From contig DKFM01000006.1 of NCBI GenBank assembly GCA_002452815.1, forward strand, positions 124,001-188,000: a DNA stretch of 64,000 bases, read 5' to 3'. Below, piece after piece: positions 20,030 to 32,389 of this stretch (positions within the stretch are counted from its first letter, which is position 1; each line of letters begins with the position of its first letter). Made by a program: the position numbers and the translations under genes. Below the pieces are notes generated by a model that saw only the letters and a program-made list of their open reading frames with translations, was not told the DNA's origin and ran no database searches. Source of the stretch: Rhodobacteraceae bacterium UBA6796. Its GTDB lineage: Bacteria > Pseudomonadota > Alphaproteobacteria > Rhodobacterales > Rhodobacteraceae.

Positions 20030-22152
20030 TAGTGCGACCCCCCGGTCAGGACGACCCAGAACATGAGCACCACGATGCCGATGACCATGGCGAAAGCGTA
20101 GTGGAACAGATAGCCGGACTGCACCCGACCCGCGAGACGGGTCAGCCACGGCACGACGCCAAGGGCAACCCCGTTGATCAGCCCGTCGATGACGCGACCA
20201 TCGCCTTTCTTCCACAGGAAGTTGCCAAGCCACTTGGCCGGGCGGATGAAGATGGCGTCATACAGCTCGTCGAAATACCATTTGTTCAGCAGGAACTGGT
20301 AAAGCGCAGGCTGGGCCTCGGCCAGTTTGACCGGCAGCTTCGGGTTGACGATGTAGAACAGGTAGGACAGCGCCAGACCGATCAGCATCGCGATGAAGGG
20401 CGAAACCTTGACCCAGGCGGGCGCGTGGTGCGCGTCGTTCATCACGGTGTTGGTTTCGGCCATGAAGATCGCGCCTTGCGGGGCGACACCGGCAACCGGG
20501 CCGTGGCCCTCGGTGGCGGGCGCCTCTGCGGCATGCGTCTCGGTGGCGGCGACATGCTCGACCGGGGCCGTGCCATGCTCGGCCGGGGCCGCCGCATGTT
20601 CGCCTTCCGCCATCGCCGTTTCGTGGTGCGGCATGCCGAAGAAGCTCAGCACCTTGGCGTGATCGCCGAAGAAGCTGTTATACCACACCATGCCGCCGAA
20701 CGCCGCGCCAAGCGCCAGAACGCCAAGCGGCACCAGCATCACCATCGGGCTTTCGTGGGCATGCTCATGCGCATGATGATCGCCACGTTCCTTGCCCCAG
20801 AAGGTCATAAACATCAGGCGCCACGAGTAGAACGAGGTCATCCCCGCCGCGATCACCAGCAGCCAGAAGGCATAGCCGTTGCCACTGGCAAAGGCGCTCT
20901 CGATGATCGCGTCCTTCGACAGGAAGCCCGCGAAACCGATCGTGGTCAGCGGAATGCCGACGCCGGTGATGGCCAGCGTGCCGATCAGCATCGCATAGAA
21001 GGTCAGAGGGATCTTCTTGCGCAGGTTGCCGTAGTTCCGCAGATCCTGTTCATGGTGCATCGCATGGATGACCGAACCGGCGCCGAGGAACAGCATCGCC
21101 TTGAAGAAGGCATGCGTCAGCAGGTGGAACATCGCGACCGAATAGACGCCGACACCCGCCGCCACGAACATATAGCCCAGCTGCGAACAGGTCGAATAGG
21201 CGATCACGCGCTTGATGTCGTTCTGCACCAGACCCACGGTCGCCGCGAAGAACGCGGTGGTGGCGCCCAGATAGACGATCAGCATCTTCGCCTCGGGGGC
21301 GTATTCATAAAGCGGCGACATCCGGCAGACCAGGAACACACCCGCGGTCACCATGGTTGCCGCGTGGATCAGGGCCGACACCGGGGTCGGGCCTTCCATC
21401 GCGTCCGGCAGCCAGGTGTGCAGGAACAACTGCGCCGATTTGCCCATCGCACCGATGAACAGCAGCACCGCCAGCAGGTTGGCCGCGTTCCAGTCACGCC
21501 ACAGGAAGTGCAGCGAGGTCTCGGCCAGTTGCGGGGCGGCGGCGAACACGTCGTCCATCTTGATCGAGCCGGTCATGTAGAACAGACCGATGATCCCCAG
21601 CATGAAGCCGAAGTCGCCCACGCGGTTGACCACGAAAGCCTTGATCGCGGCGGCATTGGCCGAGGGCTTCTTGTAGTAGAAGCCGATCAGCAGATAGGAG
21701 GCCACGCCCACGCCTTCCCAGCCGAAGAACATCTGCACCAGGTTGTCGGCAGTGACCAGCGACAGCATGGTGAAGGTGAAGAACGACAGATAGGCGAAGA
21801 AGCGCGCCTTGTAATGCTCGTGATGGCCCCAGTTGTCGTCATGGGCCATGTAGCCCCACGAATACAGGTGAACCAGCGCGGAAACCGTGGTCACCACGAT
21901 CAGCATGATCGCGGTCAGACGGTCGACCCGAATCCCCCAGGAGGTATCGAGCACGCCCGACTGGATCCATTTCAGGATTTCGATGTGATGGGTCTGGCCG
22001 TCATGGCCCAGAAACACGACCCAGCTGAGCGCACAGGCCAGGAACAACAGGCCCGTGGTCAGCGCCATCGCGCCCTTCTCGCCGATCACGCGCCAGCCGA
22101 AGCCGCCAATGATCGCCCCCAGAAGCGGGGCAAAGAGGATGATCGTTTCCAT
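20029..22152 (-). CDS. nuoL: NADH dehydrogenase subunit L, with His-rich loop
   Basis: Distal antiporter-like subunit of complex I, 707 residues, carrying the long lateral helix at its C-terminus. Seen: Glu146 in [14 protein letters not shown] (TM5), [14 protein letters not shown], and [15 protein letters not shown]. Residues 454-468 have a cluster of His and Glu ([10 protein letters not shown]). Residues 507-560 form an Ala/Glu/His-rich stretch with seven histidines, inserted before the last membrane segments and absent from E. coli NuoL as I remember it. The gene starts 7 bp after nuoK. Confidence 0.97.
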   Translation of the reverse strand: METIILFAPLLGAIIGGFGWRVIGEKGAMALTTGLLFLACALSWVVFLGHDGQTHHIEILKWIQSGVLDTSWGIRVDRLTAIMLIVVTTVSALVHLYSWGYMAHDDNWGHHEHYKARFFAYLSFFTFTMLSLVTADNLVQMFFGWEGVGVASYLLIGFYYKKPSANAAAIKAFVVNRVGDFGFMLGIIGLFYMTGSIKMDDVFAAAPQLAETSLHFLWRDWNAANLLAVLLFIGAMGKSAQLFLHTWLPDAMEGPTPVSALIHAATMVTAGVFLVCRMSPLYEYAPEAKMLIVYLGATTAFFAATVGLVQNDIKRVIAYSTCSQLGYMFVAAGVGVYSVAMFHLLTHAFFKAMLFLGAGSVIHAMHHEQDLRNYGNLRKKIPLTFYAMLIGTLAITGVGIPLTTIGFAGFLSKDAIIESAFASGNGYAFWLLVIAAGMTSFYSWRLMFMTFWGKERGDHHAHEHAHESPMVMLVPLGVLALGAAFGGMVWYNSFFGDHAKVLSFFGMPHHETAMAEGEHAAAPAEHGTAPVEHVAATETHAAEAPATEGHGPVAGVAPQGAIFMAETNTVMNDAHHAPAWVKVSPFIAMLIGLALSYLFYIVNPKLPVKLAEAQPALYQFLLNKWYFDELYDAIFIRPAKWLGNFLWKKGDGRVIDGLINGVALGVVPWLTRLAGRVQSGYLFHYAFAMVIGIVVLMFWVVLTGGSH

Positions 22153-22158
22153 AAGCCC

Positions 22159-24020
<1,862 letters not shown>

Positions 24021-25058
24021 TCAGCCCCCCATCGTCCAGCGGGCCCAGAAGCCGCCGAACACTTCGAATTTTGCCAGGAACGCCACCAGAACCACCCAGA
24101 CGAGCGACAGCGGCAGGAACACCTTCCAGCCAATGCGCATCAGCTGGTCGTAGCGGTAGCGCGGCACGATCGCCTTCACCATGGCGAACATGAAGAACAT
24201 CACCCACATCTTGGCGACCATCCACAGCACGCCATCGGCGATACCCGGGATCGGGCTGAGCCAGCCACCGAAGAACAGAATCGAGATCAGCGCGCACATC
24301 AGGAAGATCGCGATGTATTCGCCGGCCATGAACAGCAGGTACGGCGTCGAGGAATATTCCACCATGAAGCCCGCAACCAGTTCCGATTCAGCCTCGGGCA
24401 GGTCGAAGGGCGGGCGGTTGGTTTCGGCCAGCGCCGAGATGAAGAACAGCGCCACCATCGGCAGGTGCGGCAGCCAGTACCAGTTGAACAGGCCCATATT
24501 GCCGCGCTGCGCCTCGACGATGGCCGACAGGTTCATCGAACCGGTCGAGATGATCACACCGACGATGATCAGGCCCAGGCTGACCTCGTACGAAATCATC
24601 TGTGCGGCCGAGCGCAGCGAGCCAAGGAACGGGTATTTCGAGTTCGACGCCCAGCCACCCATGATTACGCCGTAAACTTCCAGCGACGACACGGCAAAGA
24701 CGAACAGGATCGCGACGTTGATGTCGGCCAGCACCCAGCCTTCGTTGAACGGGATCACCGCCCAGGCCAGGATGGCAAGCACGAGGCTCAGCATCGGGGC
24801 CAGGAAGAAGACGAACTTGTCGGCGCCCGCAGGCACGACGATTTCCTTGACCACATATTTCAGCGCGTCGGCCACCGATTGCAGCAGGCCGAAGGCGCCC
24901 ACCACGTTCGGACCGCGGCGCATCTGGACCGCGGCCCAGATCTTGCGGTCGCCATAGACCAGGAACAGCAGGGACAGCATCACGAACGCGATGATCCCCA
25001 GACCTTGCACCGCGATCAGAAGCGCCGTGCCCAGTGGTGTTGCCAGAAACTCAGCCAT
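24021..25058 (-). CDS. nuoH: NADH dehydrogenase subunit H
   Basis: Membrane subunit that, with the peripheral arm, forms the quinone channel of complex I; 345 residues, eight or nine hydrophobic segments. Conserved loops are seen: [29 protein letters not shown] and [18 protein letters not shown] lies 5 nt before the ATG. It follows the lipoprotein gene by 24 bp. Confidence 0.97.
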   Translation of the reverse strand: MAEFLATPLGTALLIAVQGLGIIAFVMLSLLFLVYGDRKIWAAVQMRRGPNVVGAFGLLQSVADALKYVVKEIVVPAGADKFVFFLAPMLSLVLAILAWAVIPFNEGWVLADINVAILFVFAVSSLEVYGVIMGGWASNSKYPFLGSLRSAAQMISYEVSLGLIIVGVIISTGSMNLSAIVEAQRGNMGLFNWYWLPHLPMVALFFISALAETNRPPFDLPEAESELVAGFMVEYSSTPYLLFMAGEYIAIFLMCALISILFFGGWLSPIPGIADGVLWMVAKMWVMFFMFAMVKAIVPRYRYDQLMRIGWKVFLPLSLVWVVLVAFLAKFEVFGGFWARWTMGG

Positions 25059-25082
25059 GTTGTCCCTCAGACCGCCTTATTC

Positions 25083-25490
25083 TCAAACCGTCGGTATTCC
25101 CTGATCCGCGCAATCGGCGACCGTCACTTCCGCGTCGATCGTCCGCAAGCCGCGGGGCAGCGCGGGCGAAATGGTGTAAACCGCATCTGCCCGCCAGATG
25201 CCACCGTGTTCAGAGACCTTCGTGCGGACGTGCCGCGCGAAGCCATATCCGCGGATCAGCGCATATTGCGCCGCCGCACAGGTGGCATAGGCCACCACCG
25301 TTTCTTCGCCGGCCCCGCCCGAGGCCGTGACGTGGAAATTGACCAGATCGCCTTCCAGCAGTCGCGTCTCGACCCCGCGATAGACGGGTTTTGCGACAGC
25401 CGTACCTGCCCCTTCGGCCGGCGCACAGGCCGCCAGCCCGGCCAGAAGGCCGGGGGCAAGCTTGAACGCGCGGGGCAGGGTCTGGTGCAT
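25083..25490 (-). CDS. Putative lipoprotein between nuoG and nuoH
   Basis: A 135-residue protein that I cannot assign. The N-terminus is basic then hydrophobic and ends in the lipobox LAAC at about residues 18-21, so it is probably an exported lipoprotein. The mature part is mainly beta by appearance, contains the phrase YALIRGYGFARHVRT, and has two further cysteines that could pair. The start at 25490 (MHQTLPRAF) lies 4 bp downstream of the nuoG stop. Its place in the operon suggests production alongside complex I, but an exported lipoprotein would sit on the opposite side of the membrane from the peripheral arm. Confidence 0.75.
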   Translation of the reverse strand: MHQTLPRAFKLAPGLLAGLAACAPAEGAGTAVAKPVYRGVETRLLEGDLVNFHVTASGGAGEETVVAYATCAAAQYALIRGYGFARHVRTKVSEHGGIWRADAVYTISPALPRGLRTIDAEVTVADCADQGIPTV

Positions 25491-25494
25491 CCGT

Positions 25495-27504
25495 TTACTC
25501 CGCCGCCATCGCCTGGGCCGCACGCGCCTTGGCATTGGCCGAAAGTTCAGCCATCAGCACCGAGGCCCGGGCAATCGGGTTGGTCAGATAGAAATCGCGG
25601 ATCGCGTGACGGAAGCTGGCCTTGCCCGGCGCGCGCAGCTCCAGCGCGGTCCAGCCGTTGTCCACGACCTTGTCGACCTGTGCCAGATGCGGCACCGCCG
25701 CGACCATGGCCTTGCGCAGACCGGCCAGGCTGTCCCAGGGCAGCGTCGCGCCCAGTTCGGCCGAAAGCGCGCGCAGAACCGCCCAGTTTTCCTTGGCCGC
25801 GCCCGGCGCGAATGCCGCACGGAACGCCAGCTGCGGGCGGCCTTCGGTGTTCACGAACAGGCCGTTTTCCTCGGTATAGGCGGCGGCGGGCAGGATCACA
25901 TCGGCGCGCGAGGCACCGCGGTCACCATGGCTGCCCTGATAGATCACGAACGGACCCGGCGCGATCTCGACCTCGTCGGCGCCCATGTTGAACACGGTCT
26001 GCACGCCTTCGACGGCGGCCAGCAGCCCGCCTTCGGTCACCGCGCCCACATCCATCGCGCCGACACGACCCGCAGCGGTATGCAGCACCAGCATCTTGCC
26101 GCCCAGCTTCTCGGCCAGCGCCATCGCCTGCGCCAGAACCGCCTCGCCATCGGCTTCGTTCAGGGCGCCCTGCCCCACGATCACCAGCGAGCCTTCGACC
26201 GGCTGCGCCCCGGCCACCGCACGCAGCAGCGCATCGCGGTCTTCGCCCAGCTTGGTGTAGTCATAGGTCAGGTCCGCATCCGGCCCGATCACCGACACCT
26301 GCGCCCCGGCAACCCAGACCTTGCGGATGCGCGCGTTCAGCACCGGCGCTTCGGTGCGCGGGTTGGTGCCGATCAGCACGATGTTGCGGGCGCTGTCGAT
26401 ATCGGCAATCGCCGCATTGCCGACATAGGCAGAGCGGTTGCCCACCGGCAGACGCGCGCCATCGGTGCGGCATTCGACGCGACCGCCCAGCCCCTCGATC
26501 AGCGTTTTCAGGCTGAAGGCCGCTTCGGTCGAGGCGAGATCGCCGACCAGACCCAGAACCGTCTTGCCCTTCATCGCATAGGCCGCGGCGGACAGGGCCT
26601 CGGCCCAGGTCGCTTTGCGCAGCTTGCCGTTTTCCCGGATATAGGGCGTGTCCAGACGCTGACGGCGCAGACCGTCCCAGACGAAACGGGTCTTGTCGGA
26701 AATCCATTCCTCGTTCACGCCGTCATGGTTGCGCGGCACGATGCGCTTGACTTCGCGGCCCTTGGTATCAACCCGGACGTTGGAGCCGAGCGCGTCCATC
26801 ACGTCGATGGTCTCGGTCTTGGTCAGCTCCCACGGACGGGCGGTGAAGGCATAGGGTTTCGAGGTCAGCGCGCCGACCGGGCACAGGTCGATGATGTTGC
26901 CCTGAAGATTGCTGTCCAGCGTCATGTTCAGATAGCTGGTGATCTCGCTATCCTCGCCGCGGCCGGTCTGGCCCATCTGGGTGATGCCGGCGACTTCGCT
27001 GGTGAAGCGCACGCAGCGAGTGCAGCTGATGCAACGGGTCATGCAGGTCGACACCAGCGGCCCGAGGTTCAGATCCTCGCTGGCGCGCTTGGGTTCGCGA
27101 TAGCGCGAGAAATCGACGCCGTAAGCCATCGCCTGATCCTGCAGGTCGCATTCGCCGCCCTGATCGCAGATCGGGCAATCCAGCGGGTGGTTGATGAGCA
27201 GGAACTCCATCACCCCTTCGCGGGCCTTTTTCACCATCGGCGAATTGGTCTTGATGACCGAAGGTTCGCCATTCGGGCCGGGGCGCAAGTCCTTGACCTG
27301 CATCGCGCAGCTGGCGGCGGGTTTCGGCGGGCCGCCGACGACCTCGACCAGACACATCCGGCAGTTGCCAGCGATCGAGAGGCGCTCGTGATAGCAGAAG
27401 CGCGGCACTTCGATGCCCGCCTGCTCGCAGGCCTGGATGAGGGTCAGGTTCGGATCAACCTCGACCTCATGGCCGTCGATGATGATTTTGCGCGTGTTCG
27501 ACAT
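25495..27504 (-). CDS. nuoG: NADH dehydrogenase subunit G
   Basis: Largest peripheral subunit of complex I, 669 residues, carrying the 2Fe-2S cluster N1b and 4Fe-4S clusters N4 and N5. Seen: [15 protein letters not shown] (N1b), the His-Cys3 set in [14 protein letters not shown] (N5), [10 protein letters not shown] with [13 protein letters not shown] (N4), and the molybdopterin-oxidoreductase-like C-terminal domain. It lacks the extra N7 cluster motif of E. coli NuoG as far as I can see. The ATG at 27504 (MSNTRKIII) is used; the frame upstream runs through the lipoprotein region. Confidence 0.97.
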   Translation of the reverse strand: MSNTRKIIIDGHEVEVDPNLTLIQACEQAGIEVPRFCYHERLSIAGNCRMCLVEVVGGPPKPAASCAMQVKDLRPGPNGEPSVIKTNSPMVKKAREGVMEFLLINHPLDCPICDQGGECDLQDQAMAYGVDFSRYREPKRASEDLNLGPLVSTCMTRCISCTRCVRFTSEVAGITQMGQTGRGEDSEITSYLNMTLDSNLQGNIIDLCPVGALTSKPYAFTARPWELTKTETIDVMDALGSNVRVDTKGREVKRIVPRNHDGVNEEWISDKTRFVWDGLRRQRLDTPYIRENGKLRKATWAEALSAAAYAMKGKTVLGLVGDLASTEAAFSLKTLIEGLGGRVECRTDGARLPVGNRSAYVGNAAIADIDSARNIVLIGTNPRTEAPVLNARIRKVWVAGAQVSVIGPDADLTYDYTKLGEDRDALLRAVAGAQPVEGSLVIVGQGALNEADGEAVLAQAMALAEKLGGKMLVLHTAAGRVGAMDVGAVTEGGLLAAVEGVQTVFNMGADEVEIAPGPFVIYQGSHGDRGASRADVILPAAAYTEENGLFVNTEGRPQLAFRAAFAPGAAKENWAVLRALSAELGATLPWDSLAGLRKAMVAAVPHLAQVDKVVDNGWTALELRAPGKASFRHAIRDFYLTNPIARASVLMAELSANAKARAAQAMAAE

Positions 27505-27515
27505 GCTCTGATCCG

Positions 27516-27578
27516 TCAGTTGCCAAAGGCGCGGTGACCCGCGCGGAATTTCGTTACAAGTGCCGCGGTGCCGCTCAT
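27516..27578 (-). CDS. Possible 20-residue frame upstream of nuoG
   Basis: An ATG overlapping the stop of the lipoprotein gene (ATGA) opens a frame of 20 codons, [20 protein letters not shown], ending 11 nt before the nuoG ATG. The product is basic and mildly amphipathic and is not recognised. nuoG itself has only a weak ribosome binding site (GGA at 11-9 nt), so translation of this frame may deliver ribosomes to nuoG. It may equally be a chance frame. Confidence 0.3.
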   Translation of the reverse strand: MSGTAALVTKFRAGHRAFGN

Positions 27579-27859
27579 GCGCAGCCCCCCGGGTAGACCC
27601 AGGCACCCGCCTGGAAATTGTCTTCGGGCGAGGACTTCACCTTGCCCCGGCAGAACGCATCGGCCCCGCGGCGCGCTTCGGCCCCATCGGCATAACCGAA
27701 GGCCTGCGCCGTGCGGGTCACCCGCAGCGCGCCCCCCTCGGCCGTCACCGCATAACCCTCGGGCGCGGTGTAGACCGTGTTGCCCGGTGCCATGGCGACA
27801 CAGCCCGACAGGGCCAGCGTCACGACACCAAGGGGAAGCGCTGCGTTCACCTGCTTCAC
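27575..27859 (-). CDS. Small putative lipoprotein between nuoF and nuoG
   Basis: A 94-residue protein of unknown function. It starts with a GTG that overlaps the nuoF stop (GTGA) and has a short hydrophobic signal ending in the lipobox LSGC, with Cys20 as the lipidated residue. The mature part is about 75 residues with two more cysteines (near 70 and 93), and reads like a small beta protein ([19 protein letters not shown]). It is a second exported lipoprotein in the nuo operon; I see no clear similarity to the one after nuoG. Confidence 0.72.
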   Translation of the reverse strand: MKQVNAALPLGVVTLALSGCVAMAPGNTVYTAPEGYAVTAEGGALRVTRTAQAFGYADGAEARRGADAFCRGKVKSSPEDNFQAGAWVYPGGCA

Positions 27860-29151
27860 TCCGCCGCCATCGCACCCATGCGGCCCGTTTTGCGCGCCTT
27901 GATGCGGTCTTCGATTTCCTCGCGGTAATGCCGGATCAGGCCCTGGATCGGCCAGGCGGCCGCATCGCCAAGCGCACAGATCGTGTGGCCCTCGACCTGC
28001 TTGGTCACCTCGAACAGCATGTCGATTTCCTCGATCTCGGCCTCGCCGCGGACCAGACGGTCCATCACGCGCATCATCCAGCCGGTGCCTTCGCGGCAGG
28101 GCGTGCACTGGCCGCAGGACTCGTGCTTGAAGAATTTCGACAGCCGCCAGATCGCCTTGATGATGTCGGTCTGCTGATCCATCACGATCATGCAGGCGGT
28201 GCCGAAGCTCGACTTCAGCTCGCGCATGCCGTCGTAATCCATGATCGCGTCTTCGCACAGATGCGCGGGCAGCACCGGGCAGCTGGCGCCGCCGGGGATC
28301 ACGGCCTTCAGGTTCTTCCAGCCGCCGCGCACGCCGCCGCCGTGTTTTTCGATCAGTTCTTTCATGCTGATCGACATCGATTCCTCGATGACGCAGGGGG
28401 TGTTGATGTGGCCCGACATCGCGAAGAGCTTGACGCCGGTGTTGTTCGGGCGCCCGAAGGACGCATACCACGCAGCACCGCGCCGCAGGATCGTCGGCAC
28501 AACGGCGATGGATTCCACGTTGTTCACCGTGGTCGGGCAGCCATACAGCCCCGAGCCCGCCGGGAACGGCGGTTTCATCCGCGGCATGCCCTTCTTGCCT
28601 TCCAGGCTTTCGATCAGCGCGGTTTCCTCGCCACAGATATAGGCGCCCGCGCCGTGGCTCAGGTAAACGTCGAAATCATAGCCCGACTTGCTGGCGTTCA
28701 GCCCGATCAGACCCGCGTCATAGCATTCGTCGATCGCGGCCTGCAGCGCCTCTTTCTCGCGCACATATTCGCCGCGGATGTAGATATAGGCCGCGCGCGC
28801 GCCCATCGCGAAACCGGCGATCAGGCAGCCTTCGATCAGCGTATGCGGATCGTGGCGCATGATCTCGCGGTCCTTGCAGGTGCCCGGCTCGGATTCGTCG
28901 GCGTTCACCACCAGATAGGCGGGGCGGCCATCGGATTGCTTGGGCATGAACGACCATTTCAGACCGGTCGGGAAGCCCGCGCCACCGCGCCCGCGCAGCC
29001 CCGAAGCCTTGACCTGCTCGATGATCCAATCCCGGCCATTGGCCAGAATTTCACCCGTGCCATCCCAGTGGCCGCGCATCATCGCCCCTTTGAGGGAGCG
29101 GTCGTGCATCCCGTAGAGGTTGGTAAAGATCCGGTCCTGATCTTTCAGCAT
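27856..29151 (-). CDS. nuoF: NADH dehydrogenase subunit F
   Basis: NADH- and FMN-binding subunit of complex I, 431 residues, also carrying cluster N3. Seen: the FMN/NADH loop [40 protein letters not shown], and the 4Fe-4S ligands [12 protein letters not shown]. The ATG at 29151 follows GAGGG at a good distance. It is separated from the upstream HhH gene by 97 bp that contain a short hairpin (CCCCG-CAA-CGGGG). Confidence 0.98.
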   Translation of the reverse strand: MLKDQDRIFTNLYGMHDRSLKGAMMRGHWDGTGEILANGRDWIIEQVKASGLRGRGGAGFPTGLKWSFMPKQSDGRPAYLVVNADESEPGTCKDREIMRHDPHTLIEGCLIAGFAMGARAAYIYIRGEYVREKEALQAAIDECYDAGLIGLNASKSGYDFDVYLSHGAGAYICGEETALIESLEGKKGMPRMKPPFPAGSGLYGCPTTVNNVESIAVVPTILRRGAAWYASFGRPNNTGVKLFAMSGHINTPCVIEESMSISMKELIEKHGGGVRGGWKNLKAVIPGGASCPVLPAHLCEDAIMDYDGMRELKSSFGTACMIVMDQQTDIIKAIWRLSKFFKHESCGQCTPCREGTGWMMRVMDRLVRGEAEIEEIDMLFEVTKQVEGHTICALGDAAAWPIQGLIRHYREEIEDRIKARKTGRMGAMAAE

Positions 29152-29248
29152 GTCGTTTCCCTCAGTTGCCCGGGCCACCGGAGCCCGGCGCCTGTTGCCC
29201 CGGTTGCCCGGCGCGAAATCTGTCGTTCAGAGCCCCCGTTGCGGGGTC

Positions 29249-29941
29249 TCAGTAGTCATTCGTCTTGGCGCGTTCGAGAAAGGCCTCAAGCCCCTCGTCC
29301 ACGATGATCTTCGCCTGCGCGACCCATTTGTCGCGCGTGCAGCGGCCCTTGAAACGCGGCATCGCCGCATCGGCAAAGGCAATCTCTTCCGGGCCCCAAC
29401 CCGCGATCTGGTCGAAATGGAACACACCCCAGCGATGCAGGCGCTCTTCCAGTTTCGGGCCGATGCCTTCGATCTTCTTCAGATCGTCGGCCTGGCCATT
29501 GCGCGGCCCCGGCAGACCGGCGGGCTTGCGCCCCTCGCCCGTGACATCAGATGCCTCCACCGGCGCGGCCATCGGGGCCGGAGCTTCGGGGGTCACTGCC
29601 GTCGGCGCCGCGGCCTTGGGGGCCTCAACTTTCGGGGCCTCTGCCTTGGGCAGCTCGGCCTCGACCGGCGCGGGTGTCGGCAGATCGGCAGCCGGAATGA
29701 CAGGCGCCGGGGCGGCAACCGGCGTGGACAGCGCGCGCGGCAGGCCCAGCCCCGGATCGCGGCCATCGCAGAACAGCCAGACCAGAAGTGCGCCGAACAG
29801 CAGGAACACCACCAGCCCCAGGAACAGCGCGGCGGCGAAGGATTGATGACCGATGGTCAGCAGCAACAGCATGACCAGAAGGCCCGTTACCGCGCCCCCG
29901 ATCCAAGCCTTGCCCCGGCATCCATCGTCATACATCGCCAT
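29249..29941 (-). CDS. Membrane protein with C-terminal helix-hairpin-helix domain, nuo operon
   Basis: A 230-residue protein with two hydrophobic segments at about 12-30 and 35-57, a Pro/Ala/Lys/Glu-rich linker (about 75-150), and a C-terminal domain from about 151 to 213 containing a helix-hairpin-helix loop (IEGIGPKLEERL) followed by FHFDQIAGW and KGRCTRDKWVAQAK. That domain is the same as the C-terminal extension of NuoE encoded next to it (37 of 63 positions identical by eye). HhH loops of this type usually contact nucleic acid or serve as protein interaction modules. In this operon a role in assembling or tethering complex I is plausible; function is unknown. It lies 27 bp after nuoE. 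Confidence 0.85.
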   Translation of the reverse strand: MAMYDDGCRGKAWIGGAVTGLLVMLLLLTIGHQSFAAALFLGLVVFLLFGALLVWLFCDGRDPGLGLPRALSTPVAAPAPVIPAADLPTPAPVEAELPKAEAPKVEAPKAAAPTAVTPEAPAPMAAPVEASDVTGEGRKPAGLPGPRNGQADDLKKIEGIGPKLEERLHRWGVFHFDQIAGWGPEEIAFADAAMPRFKGRCTRDKWVAQAKIIVDEGLEAFLERAKTNDY

Positions 29942-29968
29942 CGTGCCCCTTCGTCCCGATCCTGCGCG

Positions 29969-31096
29969 TTACGCCTCGTAAATCCCGTCCTTCTTGGCGC
30001 GGGCCGAGAATTCCGTCTCGGCGCCACCGGCCAGAAGTTTCGCCTGCGCGACCCATTCATCACGCGACGCCCGGCCCTTGAACCCTTCGAGGTTCTCGTC
30101 GACCCAGGCCAGTTCCGCCTCGGTCCAGGCCGCGATCTGGTCGAAGTGGAAGAAGCCCATGCTGTTGAGCAGCGCTTCAAGCTTCGGACCGACGCCCTTG
30201 ATCATCTTCAGATCATCGGCCTTGCCCTCGCGCGCAGCCGCCAGCGTTGCGGGCTTGGCGCCGCTGACGGGGGCCGCCGCCGCAGGCGTGGCAGCCGGAG
30301 CGGGTGCCGCAGCTTTCGCCGCTGCCGCCTGCTGCACGGCCGATTTCGGGCGGTTCGCGCCCATGATGCCAATCGCCGGGAACTGGCCCGAGGACTGCCA
30401 CGGCGCCGAGAACGGCACTTCGGTGCCGTCGATGCGCTTGATCGAGTCGCCGATCGTCACGGCCCGCGCGACCGAACCGTTGTTGGCCTCTTTGTCGCCC
30501 TTGGTCTCGGTGCAGGAGGTCAGGCCCGACGCCGGTTCCGAGCTGAACCGCCCGACTTGCGAGCCGGCTTTCGGATTGCCGCCCGCCGCCATGTCGTCGA
30601 TCAGCTTGGCCAGGCTTTCTTCGGTCAGGTCTTCGTAATAGTCCTTGCCGATCTGGGCCATCGGCGCGTTGGCGCAGGCGCCCAGGCACTCGACCTCTTC
30701 CCAGGAAAACTTGCCATCGGCCGAAATCTCGAACGGATGCGCGGCGATCTTTTCCTTGCAGACCTTCATCAGGTCTTCGGCGCCACAGATCATGCAGCTG
30801 GTGGTGCCGCAGATCTGGATATGCGCCACCGAGCCGACCGGGGCCAGCTGGAACATGAAGTAGAAGGTCGCGACTTCAAGCGCGCGGATATAGGGCATGT
30901 CCAGCATGTCCGCGACATATTCGATCGCCGGGCGGCTGAGCCAGCCTTCCTGCTCTTGCGCGCGGAACAGCAGCGGAATGATCGCCGAGGCCTGACGGCC
31001 GACCGGGAACTTGCTGATCTGCCCCTGCGCCCATTCCAGGTTGGCGGGGGTGAAAGCGAAAGAGCTGGGTTGCTCGTGATGAAGACGACGGAGCAT
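29969..31096 (-). CDS. nuoE: NADH dehydrogenase subunit E with long C-terminal extension
   Basis: The thioredoxin-fold subunit with 2Fe-2S cluster N1a, 375 residues against about 160-240 in most bacteria. The canonical part (1-175) has all four ligands: Cys96, Cys101, Cys137 and Cys141 (ICGTTSC and ECLGAC). Beyond it come a low-complexity region, an Ala/Pro linker (about 250-285), and a helix-hairpin-helix domain at 293-355 ([21 protein letters not shown]) that is also present in the neighbouring membrane protein. The ATG overlaps the nuoD TAA by one base (TAATG). Confidence 0.96.
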   Translation of the reverse strand: MLRRLHHEQPSSFAFTPANLEWAQGQISKFPVGRQASAIIPLLFRAQEQEGWLSRPAIEYVADMLDMPYIRALEVATFYFMFQLAPVGSVAHIQICGTTSCMICGAEDLMKVCKEKIAAHPFEISADGKFSWEEVECLGACANAPMAQIGKDYYEDLTEESLAKLIDDMAAGGNPKAGSQVGRFSSEPASGLTSCTETKGDKEANNGSVARAVTIGDSIKRIDGTEVPFSAPWQSSGQFPAIGIMGANRPKSAVQQAAAAKAAAPAPAATPAAAAPVSGAKPATLAAAREGKADDLKMIKGVGPKLEALLNSMGFFHFDQIAAWTEAELAWVDENLEGFKGRASRDEWVAQAKLLAGGAETEFSARAKKDGIYEA

Positions 31097-32337
31097 TAGC
31101 GGTCAACCTCCCCGAACACGATGTCCATCGTGCCGATGATAGCCGACACGTCGGCCAGTTGGTGGCCCTTGGCCACATGGTCCATGGATTGCAGGTGCGG
31201 ATAGCCCGGAGCCCGGATCTTGGCGCGATAGGGTTTGTTGGTGCCGTCCGACACCAGATAGACGCCGAATTCGCCCTTGGGCGCCTCGACCGCGGCGTAA
31301 ACCTCGCCTGCGGGAACATGGAAGCCTTCGGTGTAAAGCTTGAAGTGGTGGATCAGGCTTTCCATCGAGGTTTTCATGTCGCCCCGCTTGGGCGGGGTCA
31401 TCTTGCCGCGCGCCAGTACGTCGCCCTTGCCTTCGGGCGCGCGCAGTTTCGCGATCGCCTGATGGATGATCTTGGTCGATTCCCGCATCTCGGCCATACG
31501 CACGAGATAACGGTCGTAGCAGTCGCCGTTCTTGCCGATCGCCACCTTGAAATCGAATTCGTCATAGCATTCGTAGGGCTGGCTGCGGCGCAGGTCCCAG
31601 GCAAAGCCCGAACCGCGCACCATCACGCCCGAATAGCCCCAGTCGAGGATCTCTTTCTCGGTGATGATGCAGATGTCGGCGTTGCGCTGCTTGAAGATCC
31701 GGTTCTCGGTCAGCAGGCCCTCGATGTCGTCGAGCACCTGCGGGAAGGCGTTGGCCCATTCCTCGATGTCGTCGATCAGCGCCTCGGGCAGATCCTGATG
31801 GACGCCGCCGGGGCGGAAATAGTTGGCGTGCAGACGGGCACCGCAGGCGCGTTCGTAGAAGATCATGATCTTCTCGCGCTCTTCAAAGCCCCACAGCGGC
31901 GGGGTCAGCGCGCCCACGTCCATCGCCTGCGTGGTGACGTTCAGCAGGTGGTTGGTGATGCGCCCCAGTTCCGAATAAAGCACCCGGATCAGCGAGGCGC
32001 GGCGCGGCACCACGGTGCCGGTCAGCCGCTCGATCGCCATGCACCAGGCGTGTTCCTGGTTCATCGGCGCCACATAGTCGAGGCGGTCGAAATACGGCAG
32101 GTTCTGCAGATAGGTGCGGCTTTCCATCAGCTTCTCGGTGCCGCGATGCAGCAGGCCGATATGCGGGTCCGCGCGTTCCACGATCTCGCCGTCGAGTTCC
32201 AGAACCATCCGCAGCACGCCGTGCGCGGCCGGGTGCTGAGGCCCGAAGTTGATGTTGAAGTTACGAATCCGCTGCTCGCCGGTCAGGAAGTCCTTCGAGC
32301 CGTCATCGTAGGTATTTTGCCGGATGTCGCCGTCCAT
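31096..32337 (-). CDS. nuoD: NADH dehydrogenase subunit D
   Basis: 49-kDa-type subunit that forms the quinone site with NuoB, 413 residues. Seen: [13 protein letters not shown] (quinone-site His), [23 protein letters not shown], and the C-terminal [13 protein letters not shown]. The ATG at 32337 (MDGDIRQN) is used; the frame upstream has no family similarity. A GC-rich hairpin lies in the 52 bp separating it from nuoC. Confidence 0.98.
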   Translation of the reverse strand: MDGDIRQNTYDDGSKDFLTGEQRIRNFNINFGPQHPAAHGVLRMVLELDGEIVERADPHIGLLHRGTEKLMESRTYLQNLPYFDRLDYVAPMNQEHAWCMAIERLTGTVVPRRASLIRVLYSELGRITNHLLNVTTQAMDVGALTPPLWGFEEREKIMIFYERACGARLHANYFRPGGVHQDLPEALIDDIEEWANAFPQVLDDIEGLLTENRIFKQRNADICIITEKEILDWGYSGVMVRGSGFAWDLRRSQPYECYDEFDFKVAIGKNGDCYDRYLVRMAEMRESTKIIHQAIAKLRAPEGKGDVLARGKMTPPKRGDMKTSMESLIHHFKLYTEGFHVPAGEVYAAVEAPKGEFGVYLVSDGTNKPYRAKIRAPGYPHLQSMDHVAKGHQLADVSAIIGTMDIVFGEVDR

Positions 32338-32365
32338 GATCTTTACCTTTGTCTTGCCGATGGCC

Positions 32366-32381
32366 GGGGCCCGGGGGCCCC
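32366..32381. other. GC-only hairpin in the nuoC-nuoD gap
   Basis: GGGGCCC and GGGCCCC flank a 2-base centre, making a compact, very stable stem between the nuoC stop and the nuoD ribosome binding site. There is no T-run after it, so it is not an obvious terminator. It could slow ribosomes or protect the mRNA after processing. Confidence 0.5.
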
Positions 32382-32389
32382 TGGCTGGC

